Position numbers and translations under genes: made by a program. Shown here one piece after another: positions 1-8,808 of a DNA stretch of 64,000 nucleotides (position 1 is the stretch's first letter; each line of letters begins with the position of its first letter). The stretch is from Bacillus sp. FJAT-50079 (GTDB lineage: Bacteria; Bacillota; Bacilli; Bacillales; Bacillaceae_C), in NCBI RefSeq assembly GCF_018343515.1, contig NZ_JAGYPD010000006.1:62001-126000 (forward strand), written 5' to 3'. Under the pieces are notes generated by a model that saw only the letters and a list, made by a program, of their open reading frames with translations, searched no databases and was not told where the DNA came from.

Positions 1-635
1 AGGAAATTCCTCATGCATGGACGATGATGGAGGTCGATGTTACAGATCTAGTCCAATATCGTGATTCGATTAAGACAGAGTTTATCCAACGAGAGGGATA
101 CAATTTAACGTACTTTGCCTTTTTCGTTAAAGCCGTTGCCCAAGCATTAAAGGAATTTCCGATGATGAATTCAATGTGGGCTGGAGATAAAATCATACAA
201 AAGAAAGATATTAATATTTCGATTGCGATTTCAACGGAAGATGCATTGTATGTTCCAGTCATTAAGCATGCCGATGAGAAATCGATCAAAGGAATTGCAA
301 GAGAAATTACGGAATTAGCAACGAAGGTAAGAAATGGCTCCTTGACGACAGATGATATGCAAGGTGGTACTTTCACCGTCAATAACCCAGGCTCCTTCGG
401 TTCCGTCCAATCGATGGGGATTATCAATTATCCGCAAGCAGCAATTTTGCAAGTAGAATCGATTGTGAAAAGACCGGTTGTTATGCATAATAGCATGATT
501 GCGGTACGCGACATGTGCAATCTTTGTCTATCATTGGACCATCGTGTTTTAGATGGACTTGTCTGTGGTCGCTTCCTCCATCGAGTGAAGGAAATTCTTG
601 AAAATGTTTCGAAGGAAACGACAGCGGTATATTAA
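1..635 (+). CDS. bkdB: Branched-chain 2-oxo acid dehydrogenase E2 (dihydrolipoamide acyltransferase), 3' part
   Basis: The window opens inside this gene; the first complete codon is at base 3. The roughly 210 visible residues form the catalytic acyltransferase domain of a lipoyl E2 enzyme, which moves an acyl group from lipoamide to CoA. The segment IPHAWTMMEVDVTDL is typical of this domain, and the active-site motif DHRVLDG lies about 25 residues before the stop. Lipoyl and E1-binding domains are outside the window. Assignment to the branched-chain complex rather than pyruvate or 2-oxoglutarate dehydrogenase is inferred: brxB follows bkdB in B. subtilis, and the downstream methylmalonyl-CoA genes would use the propionyl-CoA from valine and isoleucine breakdown. 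A terminator follows, so this is the operon end. Confidence 0.85.
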   Translation, partial: EIPHAWTMMEVDVTDLVQYRDSIKTEFIQREGYNLTYFAFFVKAVAQALKEFPMMNSMWAGDKIIQKKDINISIAISTEDALYVPVIKHADEKSIKGIAREITELATKVRNGSLTTDDMQGGTFTVNNPGSFGSVQSMGIINYPQAAILQVESIVKRPVVMHNSMIAVRDMCNLCLSLDHRVLDGLVCGRFLHRVKEILENVSKETTAVY

Positions 636-642
636 TTGAAAT

Positions 643-676
643 GAAAAGCAGGTCAACAATGGCCTGCTTTTGTTTT
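643..676 (+). terminator. Intrinsic terminator after bkdB
   Basis: The inverted repeat AAAAGCAGGTC / GGCCTGCTTTT with a 6-base loop is followed by a T-rich run. It separates bkdB from mutA. Confidence 0.85.
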
Positions 677-825
677 TCGAAAGAGTCCTTCTTAAGTGAC
701 TAGCTATACGGCTAAGCGAGGTTCCCACAATCCGTTTGCACTTTTCTTATTTTTGTTCCATTGCTTGGCAATCATAACTATATTAAAATATAAATATAGT
801 CAATAGCGGAAGGAGTGTATCATTA

Positions 826-2613
826 ATGGCGATCGATCAAGCAAAAGAAGCAACTTTTAGCAAAATTAGTTTTGAACAATGGCAAAAAACGGCTTATGCT
901 ACATTGAAGAACCATTCATTTACTCCGACATATGAAGAAATCAATCTTGCTCCGCTATACACTGCGGAAGATTTGAAAGCGGTTGCTAATGGTGGTGAAT
1001 TTGCACAACGATCAAGCAATGACTGGAAAATCGTACAAAAATACAGTGGAGACAACTGGAACGATATAAAGAAAGAGCTTTTTGCTGGACTTTCGACAGG
1101 TGTTGATACGATTTCATTTGAGATCGATCAATTAGAAGATATTCAATCGATCGATTTTGCACCATTACATACAGAAGATATCCCATTGTTTATTCACACG
1201 AAATCACGTTTTTCACAAATGGCAAAAAAAATGATCGCAAGTAAAGAAAAATTTTTCGGCGTCATGGCAATGGATCTTATTTCTGCTCAATTACAGTCAG
1301 GAAAACTATTTGCAGAAGCTGGAGAACAATTTACCGAGTGGCAGAATGCGATTCATACACTTGATCAACATTGCAGTAAAGTAAAAACGATATTAGTCGA
1401 CCTTGTGCCTTATCATTCAAGTGGGGCAAATGCGGTTCATGAACTGGGAATTGCAATTAGCACAGCCGTTTATTATATTGAAGCGATGCGTGAAAGAGGT
1501 TTTCCCCCGAGCAAAACGGTTGAAAAATTAACGTTCCATTTTGCAATTGGAGGTCAGTTTTTTAGCGAAATAGCAAAAATGAGAGCGTTTAAACAGCTTT
1601 GGAAGACGGTAGCGGAGGCGTACCGTCTTCCGAATGAGTTGAGTAAAATGACGATCAGTACAGAGACATCACCAATGACAAAATCAGTGCTTGATCCGTA
1701 TATGAATATTCTTCGGGGTGGCAACGAAGCATTTGCCGCTGTCTTGGGTGGGGGTGATTATGTTATCGTTTCTCCCTTTGACGGACAGCAACATCCATTT
1801 TCATTAAGAGTTGCTAAAAATACACAACTATTGCTTCGTGAGGAAGCGGCGATGAATCGTGTATTCGATCCTGCTGCCGGATCATATTATGTTGAATCAC
1901 TTACTGCTCAGCTTGTTGATCGGGCATGGGGTTTATTTCAAACGATTGATCGGAAAAATGGCATATATGAAGTGATAAAAAGTGGCTGGCTTCAAGAGGA
2001 AATTCGTGCAGTAATGGATAAAAGAATAAAAGACATTGAAACACGAAAGAAAAGGATGATCGGGGTAAATTTATATGCAACATTGGATGAAAGCCCTCAA
2101 TTTACTGAAAAACAGAGCGGAGATGTAAAGGGAGAAGGGGCGGCGGTAGTAGTCGAGCCAATGACTGGCTATCGGCTTGCTGAAGGGTTTGAACGCTTGC
2201 GCGAACGATCGTTACAGTTAAAGAGAAAAGGAAGGCAGCCATCTGTCGGTCTTCTTTGTTTGGGGCAGCTTAAAGAGTATAAACAGCAGGCAGATTTTGT
2301 AGCAGGCTTTTTCGCCGCTGGTGGAATCGAGACGGTATGGAGTGGTGACTGTTTGCAGTTGGAGGATGTGATTGCCTTTCTGAAAGAGCATCCAAAACAG
2401 CTTTATTGCTTTTGTGGAGTGACCGATGCATGCGCACCAATCGTTGAAAAAACGCTCAATTGGCTTCAAAAAACAAAGCAAGATGTGATTGTTCAGCTTG
2501 CTGGGAAACATGAGCATACATTTGCGACAGATGGAACGATCCATGCTGGTCAAAATGTAAAGGTAAAGCTTGCAGAGCTATTGGACAGATGGGAGGCGGG
2601 TGTGAATGAATAA
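826..2613 (+). CDS. mutA: Methylmalonyl-CoA mutase small (beta) subunit
   Basis: The 595-residue non-catalytic subunit of adenosylcobalamin-dependent methylmalonyl-CoA mutase, which interconverts methylmalonyl-CoA and succinyl-CoA. The N-terminal two thirds align with the mutase TIM barrel (for example [15 protein letters not shown] and [14 protein letters not shown]). The C-terminal region keeps the shape of a B12-binding domain but lacks the DxHxxG motif, as expected of the small subunit. The start ATG has AAGGAGTG eight bases upstream. It overlaps mutB by 8 bp, indicating translational coupling in a mutA-mutB-meaB operon. The paralogous MutB carries the active site. Confidence 0.93.
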   Translation: MAIDQAKEATFSKISFEQWQKTAYATLKNHSFTPTYEEINLAPLYTAEDLKAVANGGEFAQRSSNDWKIVQKYSGDNWNDIKKELFAGLSTGVDTISFEIDQLEDIQSIDFAPLHTEDIPLFIHTKSRFSQMAKKMIASKEKFFGVMAMDLISAQLQSGKLFAEAGEQFTEWQNAIHTLDQHCSKVKTILVDLVPYHSSGANAVHELGIAISTAVYYIEAMRERGFPPSKTVEKLTFHFAIGGQFFSEIAKMRAFKQLWKTVAEAYRLPNELSKMTISTETSPMTKSVLDPYMNILRGGNEAFAAVLGGGDYVIVSPFDGQQHPFSLRVAKNTQLLLREEAAMNRVFDPAAGSYYVESLTAQLVDRAWGLFQTIDRKNGIYEVIKSGWLQEEIRAVMDKRIKDIETRKKRMIGVNLYATLDESPQFTEKQSGDVKGEGAAVVVEPMTGYRLAEGFERLRERSLQLKRKGRQPSVGLLCLGQLKEYKQQADFVAGFFAAGGIETVWSGDCLQLEDVIAFLKEHPKQLYCFCGVTDACAPIVEKTLNWLQKTKQDVIVQLAGKHEHTFATDGTIHAGQNVKVKLAELLDRWEAGVNE

Positions 2614-4771
2614 GAAGCCTAACTTTCAAGTGATTACTCCGAAAGCTTTTATAGAGGAACAGCAAATTAAAGCAAAGTCAGTGACGTATCAAACAAATGA
2701 AAATATTTCTGTGAAATCTTTTTATACAGCGGCTGATCTCGATCAGGTCACCCATTTGCATGATTTTCCAGGCTTTGCACCTTTTACACGTGGGCCATAC
2801 CCGACGATGTATGTGAATCGGCCGTGGACGGTTCGGCAATACGCTGGTTTTTCCACTGCCGAGGAAAGCAATGCCTTTTATCGTAGGAATCTAGCGATGG
2901 GACAAAAAGGTTTATCGGTCGCATTTGATTTAGCGACACATCGCGGCTACGATTCCGATCATCCGCGCGTGGAAGGGGACGTAGGTAAAGCGGGTGTGGC
3001 GATCGATTCTGTGCTGGATATGAAAATATTATTCGAAGGAATCCCGCTTGATCAAATGTCGGTATCAATGACAATGAATGGCGCAGTCATTCCGATCATG
3101 GCTTTTTATATCGTTACGGCTGAGGAGCAGGGTGTTCACAAACAGGCGCTATCCGGAACGATTCAAAATGATATTTTAAAGGAATATATGGTGAGAAATA
3201 CATATATTTACCCACCAAACATGTCAATGAGAATCATTGGTGATATTTTTGATTATACGTCCAAATATATGCCAAAGTTTAATAGCATTTCGATCTCTGG
3301 CTATCATATGCAAGAAGCTGGGGCTCCGGCTGATCTAGAACTTGGCTACACATTGGCCGACGGATTGGAGTATGTTCGAACCGGGATAAATAGTGGCATT
3401 GATATTGACGCTTTTGCGCCACGGCTTTCGTTTTTTTGGGGCATCGGCATGAATTATTTTATGGAAGTTGCCAAGCTGCGGGCGGCACGAAATATTTGGG
3501 CAAAGTTGATGTGTCAGTTCCATCCGAAAAATCCAAAATCACTTGCCTTGCGAACCCATTGTCAAACATCGGGATGGAGTCTCACGGAGCAAGATCCATA
3601 TAATAATATCATTCGCACATTTATTGAGGCACATGCGGCGGCTATGGGTCATACACAGTCGCTTCATACGAACGCACTTGATGAGGCGATAGCCTTGCCA
3701 ACGGATTTCTCGGCGAAAATTGCCCGCAATACGCAATTATTTTTACAAGAGGAAACAGGTGTGACCAATGTCATTGATCCGTGGGGCGGTTCCTATTATG
3801 TTGAGTCATTGACGGATGCATTGATGGAGCGGGCGTGGAGTCATATTGCCGAAATTGAGGAGCTTGGCGGGATGACAAAGGCGATTGAAACGGGTCTGCC
3901 AAAAATGCGGATTGAAGAAGCAGCAGCAAGAAGGCAAGCACAGATTGACTCGAAGCAAGAGACAATTATCGGCGTGAATCGCTATCGGCTTGAAGAAGAA
4001 GAAGAAATCGATATTTTAGCGATCGATAATGCGGCCGTTCGAAAAATGCAAATCGACCGACTTCATGAATTGAAAAAAACGCGGAATGAAGAGGATGTCA
4101 TAACGACCTTATCAGCATTAACGAAATGTGCAGAAACAGGCAAAGGAAATTTATTAACTTTTGCCGTTGAAGCAGCACGGGCAAGAGCGACATTAGGAGA
4201 AATTTCTGATGCGATTGAAAAATCATCAAGTCGACATCGAGCGCATATTCGGTCAATAAGTGGCATATATCGTTCGCATTTTTCTGAGCAGCAAGAAATT
4301 GAAGCGGTAAAAGCGATGACGGATGACTTTTTAGAAAATGAAGGAAGAAGACCGAGAATTTTAATCGCAAAAATGGGACAGGACGGACATGATCGCGGAG
4401 CAAAAGTAATTGCAACGGCATTTGCTGATTTAGGATTCGATGTTGACATCGGCCCGCTATTTCAAACACCAGAAGAGACGGCAAAGCAAGCCGCGGAAAA
4501 CGATGTCCATGTGATTGGCGTTAGTTCGCTTGCCGCTGGTCATCGAACACTTTTGCCACAATTAATAAGCGAATTAAAAAAAATCGGCCGAGAAGAGATC
4601 GTCGTTGTCATCGGAGGGGTCATTCCTGTTCAAGACTATGAATTTTTGATGGAAAACGGTGCTTCAGCCATCTTTGGACCTGGTACGGTCATTCCAGTCG
4701 CTGCCCAGAAGGTGATCGAAGAAATTTATCATCGACTTGGATATGAGGAAGTGGATGTACAAAATGACTGA
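2606..4771 (+). CDS. mutB: Methylmalonyl-CoA mutase large (alpha) subunit
   Basis: The 721-residue catalytic subunit. The N-terminal TIM barrel contains [20 protein letters not shown], the CoA-channel segment typical of the family. The C-terminal cobalamin-binding domain has [11 protein letters not shown] at about residues 591-601, where the His of DxHxxG (about residue 595) is the lower axial cobalt ligand. The pathway is propionyl-CoA to succinyl-CoA; the epimerase and carboxyltransferase are encoded about 4 kb downstream. The start overlaps the end of mutA by 8 bp and the end overlaps meaB by 8 bp. Length is normal for the family. Confidence 0.96.
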   Translation: MNKKPNFQVITPKAFIEEQQIKAKSVTYQTNENISVKSFYTAADLDQVTHLHDFPGFAPFTRGPYPTMYVNRPWTVRQYAGFSTAEESNAFYRRNLAMGQKGLSVAFDLATHRGYDSDHPRVEGDVGKAGVAIDSVLDMKILFEGIPLDQMSVSMTMNGAVIPIMAFYIVTAEEQGVHKQALSGTIQNDILKEYMVRNTYIYPPNMSMRIIGDIFDYTSKYMPKFNSISISGYHMQEAGAPADLELGYTLADGLEYVRTGINSGIDIDAFAPRLSFFWGIGMNYFMEVAKLRAARNIWAKLMCQFHPKNPKSLALRTHCQTSGWSLTEQDPYNNIIRTFIEAHAAAMGHTQSLHTNALDEAIALPTDFSAKIARNTQLFLQEETGVTNVIDPWGGSYYVESLTDALMERAWSHIAEIEELGGMTKAIETGLPKMRIEEAAARRQAQIDSKQETIIGVNRYRLEEEEEIDILAIDNAAVRKMQIDRLHELKKTRNEEDVITTLSALTKCAETGKGNLLTFAVEAARARATLGEISDAIEKSSSRHRAHIRSISGIYRSHFSEQQEIEAVKAMTDDFLENEGRRPRILIAKMGQDGHDRGAKVIATAFADLGFDVDIGPLFQTPEETAKQAAENDVHVIGVSSLAAGHRTLLPQLISELKKIGREEIVVVIGGVIPVQDYEFLMENGASAIFGPGTVIPVAAQKVIEEIYHRLGYEEVDVQND

Positions 4772-5786
4772 GCAGCAACGAAAAAAGTTTGTGAAAAAAG
4801 TCGAGAGAAGACAGACACCAGAACAATTAGTTGACGGAATTCTATCAGGGTCTAGAACGGCTCTTTCAAAGGCGATTACGCTCATTGAGAGTCGCATAGC
4901 ACATGATCAACAGCTCGCCCAAGTGATGATGCAATCGTTACTTCCGCATGCAGGGAAATCGATTCGCATCGGAATTACCGGTGTACCAGGAGCAGGAAAA
5001 AGCACATTCATCGAAGCGTTAGGCACAGTCCTATGTGACCACGGACATCGTGTTGCTGTCTTGGCGATTGATCCAAGCTCGACGATAAATGGCGGCAGCA
5101 TCCTTGGTGATAAGACGAGGATGGAGTTGCTCGCAAGGCATCCACAAGCATTTATACGCCCTTCTCCTTCAAGCGGAACGTTAGGTGGTGTTCATAAAAG
5201 GTCTAGGGAAGCGGTGATCGCCTGTGAAGCTGCCGGCTTTGATATTATCATTGTGGAAACGGTCGGCGTTGGACAAAGCGAAGCAATTGTAAGGGGAATG
5301 GTTGATGTATTTCTTTTATTGGCCTTGACTGGAGCCGGTGATGAATTGCAAGGGATGAAAAAAGGAATCATGGAACTGATTGACGCGATCATCGTCAATA
5401 AAGCAGATGGAGAAAATCGCAAGCTAGCGCTGAAAACAAAAAGAGAATACACGCAAATTCTCCACTTACTAACGCCAGCTACATCGGGATGGAATCCCCG
5501 TGCGTATATATGTTCGTCATTGACGGGTGAAGGAATCGATGAAATGGTAAAACTCATTTATACATTTGCCAATCAAACAAAAGAATCAGGTGTGTTTGAG
5601 CAACGCAGGAATGAGCAAATTATCGAATGGCTTTACTCAATGGTGAAAGATCGATTAGAAACGAAATTTTTCGAGGATGAGAACGTAAAACGGCTGTTGC
5701 CAACCATTGAATCTGACATAAAAAAAGGTATGATGACGGTCCCACATGCAACTAACCTATTATTTAACGCTTTTCAAAGGAAATAA
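4764..5786 (+). CDS. meaB: Methylmalonyl-CoA mutase-associated G3E GTPase MeaB
   Basis: A metallochaperone GTPase that gates loading of adenosylcobalamin into the mutase and protects it from inactivation. The P-loop GVPGAGKST is near residue 75, followed by a switch region (DPSST), the segment [10 protein letters not shown] and the guanine-specificity motif NKADG. The ATG at 4764 sits inside the mutB stop region (ATGACTGA) with GAGGAAG about ten bases upstream; in-frame ATGs at 4737, 4743 and 4755 are possible but lie deeper inside mutB. The product is about 340 residues. It is the third gene of the mutAB-meaB operon. Confidence 0.93.
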   Translation: MTEQQRKKFVKKVERRQTPEQLVDGILSGSRTALSKAITLIESRIAHDQQLAQVMMQSLLPHAGKSIRIGITGVPGAGKSTFIEALGTVLCDHGHRVAVLAIDPSSTINGGSILGDKTRMELLARHPQAFIRPSPSSGTLGGVHKRSREAVIACEAAGFDIIIVETVGVGQSEAIVRGMVDVFLLLALTGAGDELQGMKKGIMELIDAIIVNKADGENRKLALKTKREYTQILHLLTPATSGWNPRAYICSSLTGEGIDEMVKLIYTFANQTKESGVFEQRRNEQIIEWLYSMVKDRLETKFFEDENVKRLLPTIESDIKKGMMTVPHATNLLFNAFQRK

Positions 5787-5915
5787 AAAAAGGACAGCAC
5801 AATTGTTTGCCGTCCAAAACATCTAGGGAGTTTAGGGGTATGGATCTAGATGTATTTGTAATGTTCCCCATACGACAGAATTTAAACCTATTTTTCTACA
5901 TTTCGTTTCGAAAAT

Positions 5916-5945
5916 TTGATTAATATGTAAAAAAACTGCTATGAT
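5916..5945 (+). promoter_or_regulatory. Probable sigma-A promoter of brxB
   Basis: TTGATT and TATGAT are separated by 18 bases, about 45 bp before the brxB start. No regulator site was recognised. Confidence 0.5.
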
Positions 5946-5990
5946 AACAATGGAATGATATAAGCAAATTACTAAAGGAGCGATTTATAG

Positions 5991-6422
5991 ATGGACTTTC
6001 AATTATATATGAACGACATCGTAAGCCAAGCGCGTGAAGAGATGGAAGCAGCTGGTTACACACAACTTTTTACTCCCGAAGATGTTGAGGAAGCCTTTAA
6101 CAAAAAAGGAACGACATTAGTTATGATTAACTCGGTTTGTGGCTGTGCTGGTGGAATTGCCCGTCCAGCTGCGATTCATTCACTTCATTACGATAAGCGA
6201 CCAGACCATTTAGTTACGATTTTTGCGGGGCAAGAGCGCGATGCAGTAGCGAAAGCCCGCAGCTATTTCACAGATTATCCGCCATCATCACCATCATTTG
6301 CTCTATTAAAAGATGGAGAAATTATTACGATGGTCGAACGACATGAAATTGAAGGACATGATCCGATGTCAGTCGTTAATAAGCTTCAGCAATATTACGA
6401 GCAGTATTGCGAAGAAGTTTAA
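5991..6422 (+). CDS. brxB: Bacilliredoxin BrxB (YqiW/YphP family)
   Basis: A 143-residue thioredoxin-like protein that removes bacillithiol from S-bacillithiolated proteins. The CGC active site is visible in [14 protein letters not shown] around residue 54, which is diagnostic for the BrxA/BrxB family. Position after the bkd region matches B. subtilis yqiW, so brxB rather than the paralogue brxA is the likelier name. It appears monocistronic, with its own promoter upstream and a strong terminator downstream. Confidence 0.92.
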   Translation: MDFQLYMNDIVSQAREEMEAAGYTQLFTPEDVEEAFNKKGTTLVMINSVCGCAGGIARPAAIHSLHYDKRPDHLVTIFAGQERDAVAKARSYFTDYPPSSPSFALLKDGEIITMVERHEIEGHDPMSVVNKLQQYYEQYCEEV

Positions 6423-6433
6423 TTATCGTAAAC

Positions 6434-6472
6434 GCCTCAAATGTGATTTTTCACAATTTGAGGTGTTTTTTA
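6434..6472 (+). terminator. Intrinsic terminator after brxB
   Basis: CCTCAAATGTGA pairs with TCACAATTTGAGG around a T-rich loop and is followed by GTTTTTTAT. Confidence 0.88.
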
Positions 6473-6479
6473 TGTTCGT

Positions 6480-6545
6480 CCTTGAATTTACGCAATTATT
6501 CTGGATGTGACGCAATTCACCTTGAAAGTAGCGCAATTATCCAAA
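6480..6545. repeat. Three-copy degenerate ~21-bp intergenic repeat
   Basis: CGCAATT recurs at 6491, 6511 and 6532 (spacing 20 and 21 bp), with partial conservation of the preceding bases (CTTGAATTTA and CTTGAAAGTA). It lies between the brxB terminator and the next gene. No protein or RNA role is apparent. Confidence 0.5.
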
Positions 6546-6647
6546 AGTAAAATATAAAGATGAATTTTTTCAAGAGATACTTAATCTAAATTGATGTTTC
6601 CTATTAAAAAACATCCTTTTTACAAAAGCTAAAACAGGGTGATAAAC

Positions 6648-7151
6648 ATGAACTTACTTTTAGCGGTTATGTTTCTAATTGGTTCACCATTTTGGCCGTT
6701 TGATGCATCCCTTTTGCCGGGGGATTCATTAATTATCGTCAATAAAAAAACGAATGAGCTAGTATGGGTAAATTATGGTAAAATAATCGTACAGACAAAG
6801 GTAGCAACTGGGAAAACGAACGATTTAACACCGGAAGGATTGTTTACGGTAACAGTGAAGGCGAAAAATCCATATTACCGAAAGAAGAATATTCCAGGAG
6901 GGGACCCACGTAATCCACTTGGAACAAGGTGGATCGGCTTTGATGCCAGAGGAACAGACGGACGGATTTACGGTTTACATGGGACAAATCAGCCCGATTC
7001 AATTGGAAAGTACATCTCGCTTGGCTGCATTAGGTTGCCACAAAAAATGCTTGAACAACTTTATGACGAAATTCCGCTCGGAACAAAGATACTTGTTACA
7101 AATTCAAGCAAATCATTTGAACAACTAGCGAAGGAAAGCGGTGTCATTTGA
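6648..7151 (+). CDS. YkuD-type L,D-transpeptidase, secreted or membrane anchored
   Basis: A 167-residue protein with a hydrophobic N terminus (MNLLLAVMFLIGSPFWPF) that should direct export, followed by a YkuD catalytic domain. The active-site signature is HGTNQPDSIGKYISLGCIRL, with catalytic Cys in SLGCIR; the family often has His before Gly-Cys, but B. subtilis YkuD also lacks it. No LysM domain is present, unlike YkuD, so cell-wall attachment would depend on the anchor. Expected role: forming or editing L,D-linkages in peptidoglycan or spore cortex. The ATG at 6648 is preferred over GTG at 6639 because AGGGTG precedes it by about eight bases. Confidence 0.82.
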   Translation: MNLLLAVMFLIGSPFWPFDASLLPGDSLIIVNKKTNELVWVNYGKIIVQTKVATGKTNDLTPEGLFTVTVKAKNPYYRKKNIPGGDPRNPLGTRWIGFDARGTDGRIYGLHGTNQPDSIGKYISLGCIRLPQKMLEQLYDEIPLGTKILVTNSSKSFEQLAKESGVI

Positions 7152-8100
7152 GGCTTGAATGGGTCGGTCATTGAATACCCGTCCCCCGTCGAAAATCAGT
7201 GTAAGGAGTAAATCGGATGTGTTTCTATTTCCCGTTCCCGTCAAAAATTGGTTTGAATGGTAAATCGAATGGGTCTCAATTTCCCGTTCCCGTCAAAAAT
7301 GAGTTCGAATGGTAAATCGAATGAGTTTCGATTGCCCGGTCCCGTCAAAAATTGGTTCGAATGGTAAATCGAATGAGTTTCGATTGCCCTTTCTCGTCAA
7401 AAATTGGTTCGAATGGTAAAACGGATGTGTCTCGATTTACCTTTCTCGTCAAGAATTGGTTTGAATGGTAAATCGAATGAGTTTCGATTGCCCGTTCTCG
7501 TCAAAAATTGGTTTGAATGGTAAATCGAATGGGTCTCGATTTACCGTTCCCGTCAAAAATGAGTTCGAATGGTAAATCGGATGTGTTTCGATTGCCCTTT
7601 CTCGTCAAGAATTGGTTTGAATGGTAAAACGGGAGCGTTTCGATTTCCCTTTCTCGTCAAAAATGGGTTCGAATGGTAAATCGAATGGGTCTCGATTTCC
7701 CTTTCACGTCAAAAATTGGTTTGAATGGTAAATCGAATGAGTTTCGATTTCCCTTTCTCGTCAAAAATGGGTTCGAATGGTAAATCGGATGTGTTTCGAT
7801 TTCCCGTTCCCGTCAAAAATGAGTTCGAATGGTAAAACGGGAGCGTTTCGATTTCCCGTTCTCGTCAAAAATGAGTTCGAATGGTAAATCGGATGTATTT
7901 CGATTTCCCTTTCTCGTCAAGAATGGGTTTGAATGGTGAATCGAATGAGTTTCGATTTCCCGTTCTCGTCAAAAATGGGTTGAATGGTAAAACGGGAGCG
8001 TTTCGATTTCCCTTTCACGTCAAAAATTGGTTCGAATGGTAAATCGAATGCGTTTCGATTTCTCGTTCCCATCGAAAATCAGCGTGAAGGGTAAATGGTT
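7152..8100. repeat. 52-bp intergenic tandem repeat array, 18-19 units
   Basis: Units begin with GAATGGTAAA at 7255, 7307, 7359, 7411, 7463, 7515, 7567, 7619, 7671, 7723, 7775, 7827, 7879, 7931, 7982 and 8034, that is every 52 bp with a single 51-bp step. Diverged units at 7157, 7203 and 8086 form the edges. Most units contain an inverted repeat such as AAATCGAA with TTCGATTT around a 5-base loop; the unit at 7515 has a perfect 10-bp stem (GGTAAATCGA / TCGATTTACC). The period is not a multiple of three and all frames contain stops, so it is not coding. The units are contiguous with no unique spacers, so it is not CRISPR. Confidence 0.95.
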
Positions 8101-8155
8101 TTCCTCCCGATTGCCCCTTCTTAAGCCAAACCTTCGCATTGAGCGGAATATGAAA

Positions 8156-8191
8156 TGAAAAAAGAGGTCGCGACTGAGCGCGCCTCTTTCC
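8156..8191 (-). terminator. Intrinsic terminator of the Prli42 gene
   Basis: On the minus strand AAAGAGG pairs with CCTCTTT, with an inner GCGC / CGCG stem, followed by TTTTTTCATTTC. It lies 7 bp past the stop codon of the microprotein gene. Confidence 0.8.
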
Positions 8192-8197
8192 TGAAAA

Positions 8198-8290
8198 TTA
8201 TAAGAATGAAAGTCCAGCCATAATCGTCGTTGCGATCATCGAGAACAGCATTAGATAAATAATAACGCGTTGCACTTTTTTATTTGACAT
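8198..8290 (-). CDS. prli42: Stressosome-associated membrane microprotein Prli42
   Basis: A 30-codon gene on the minus strand. The product starts MSNKKVQRVIIYLMLFSMI and continues as a hydrophobic segment ending GLSFL, that is a basic N terminus (KK, R) followed by one membrane helix. This matches Prli42, the small membrane protein first described in Listeria that tethers the stressosome and is conserved in Firmicutes. The ribosome binding site AGGAG lies seven bases before the ATG and a terminator lies directly downstream, so this is a complete transcription unit. The family call is from recall of the K-K-V-x-R-V-I pattern; the stressosome link here is inferred. Confidence 0.8.
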   Translation of the reverse strand: MSNKKVQRVIIYLMLFSMIATTIMAGLSFL

Positions 8291-8391
8291 AAGAGCACTC
8301 CTAGCAACAGTAAATTTACTTCTATTTTAACGCTTAATTAACTTTGAAACAAGCCTTCATACAAGAACGAATCATCTAATGGGGTGAGAAG

Positions 8392-8808
8392 ATGAAAAAA
8401 GTTGATCATATTGGGGTAGCTGTGAAATCATTGGAGCAAGCTCTGCCGTTTTACACGGGTCATCTTAGCTTACCATGTTTGGCCATTGAGCTCGTTGAAT
8501 CTGAACGTGTAAAGATTGCCTTTTTAGATGCAAATAATGTTAAAATTGAATTGCTTGAAGCAACCGATCCACATAGTCCAATTGCAAAGTTTATAGAAAA
8601 ACGCGGTGAAGGGATCCATCATATTGCTTTTGCAGTGGAATCCATTGAACAGCGCATCGCACAATTAAAAGAAAAAGGGATTCAAATGTTAAATGATCAT
8701 GCGAAACGAGGCGCAGGAGGGGCGCTCGTCGCATTTATCCATCCAAGATCTACCCATGGTGTTTTATATGAGCTATGTGAAAAGGCAGTGGAGGAGGGGA
8801 AACAGTGA
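8392..8808 (+). CDS. mce: Methylmalonyl-CoA epimerase (VOC family)
   Basis: A 138-residue vicinal-oxygen-chelate protein that epimerises (S)- and (R)-methylmalonyl-CoA. Two beta-alpha-beta-beta-beta modules are visible, with metal ligand positions in DHIGVAV (N-terminal), IHHIAFAV (middle) and LYELCEK (C-terminal). It is the positional equivalent of B. subtilis yqjC. The RBS GGGGTGAG precedes the ATG and the stop overlaps the next gene by four bases (GTGA). Co-transcription with the carboxyltransferase and the upstream mutAB support the epimerase call over other VOC enzymes. Confidence 0.9.
   Translation: MKKVDHIGVAVKSLEQALPFYTGHLSLPCLAIELVESERVKIAFLDANNVKIELLEATDPHSPIAKFIEKRGEGIHHIAFAVESIEQRIAQLKEKGIQMLNDHAKRGAGGALVAFIHPRSTHGVLYELCEKAVEEGKQ

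Noticed and set aside
7152-8100. CRISPR array
   Set aside because: Units are contiguous 52-bp repeats without unique spacers and no cas gene is near; the same holds for 45640-46435.
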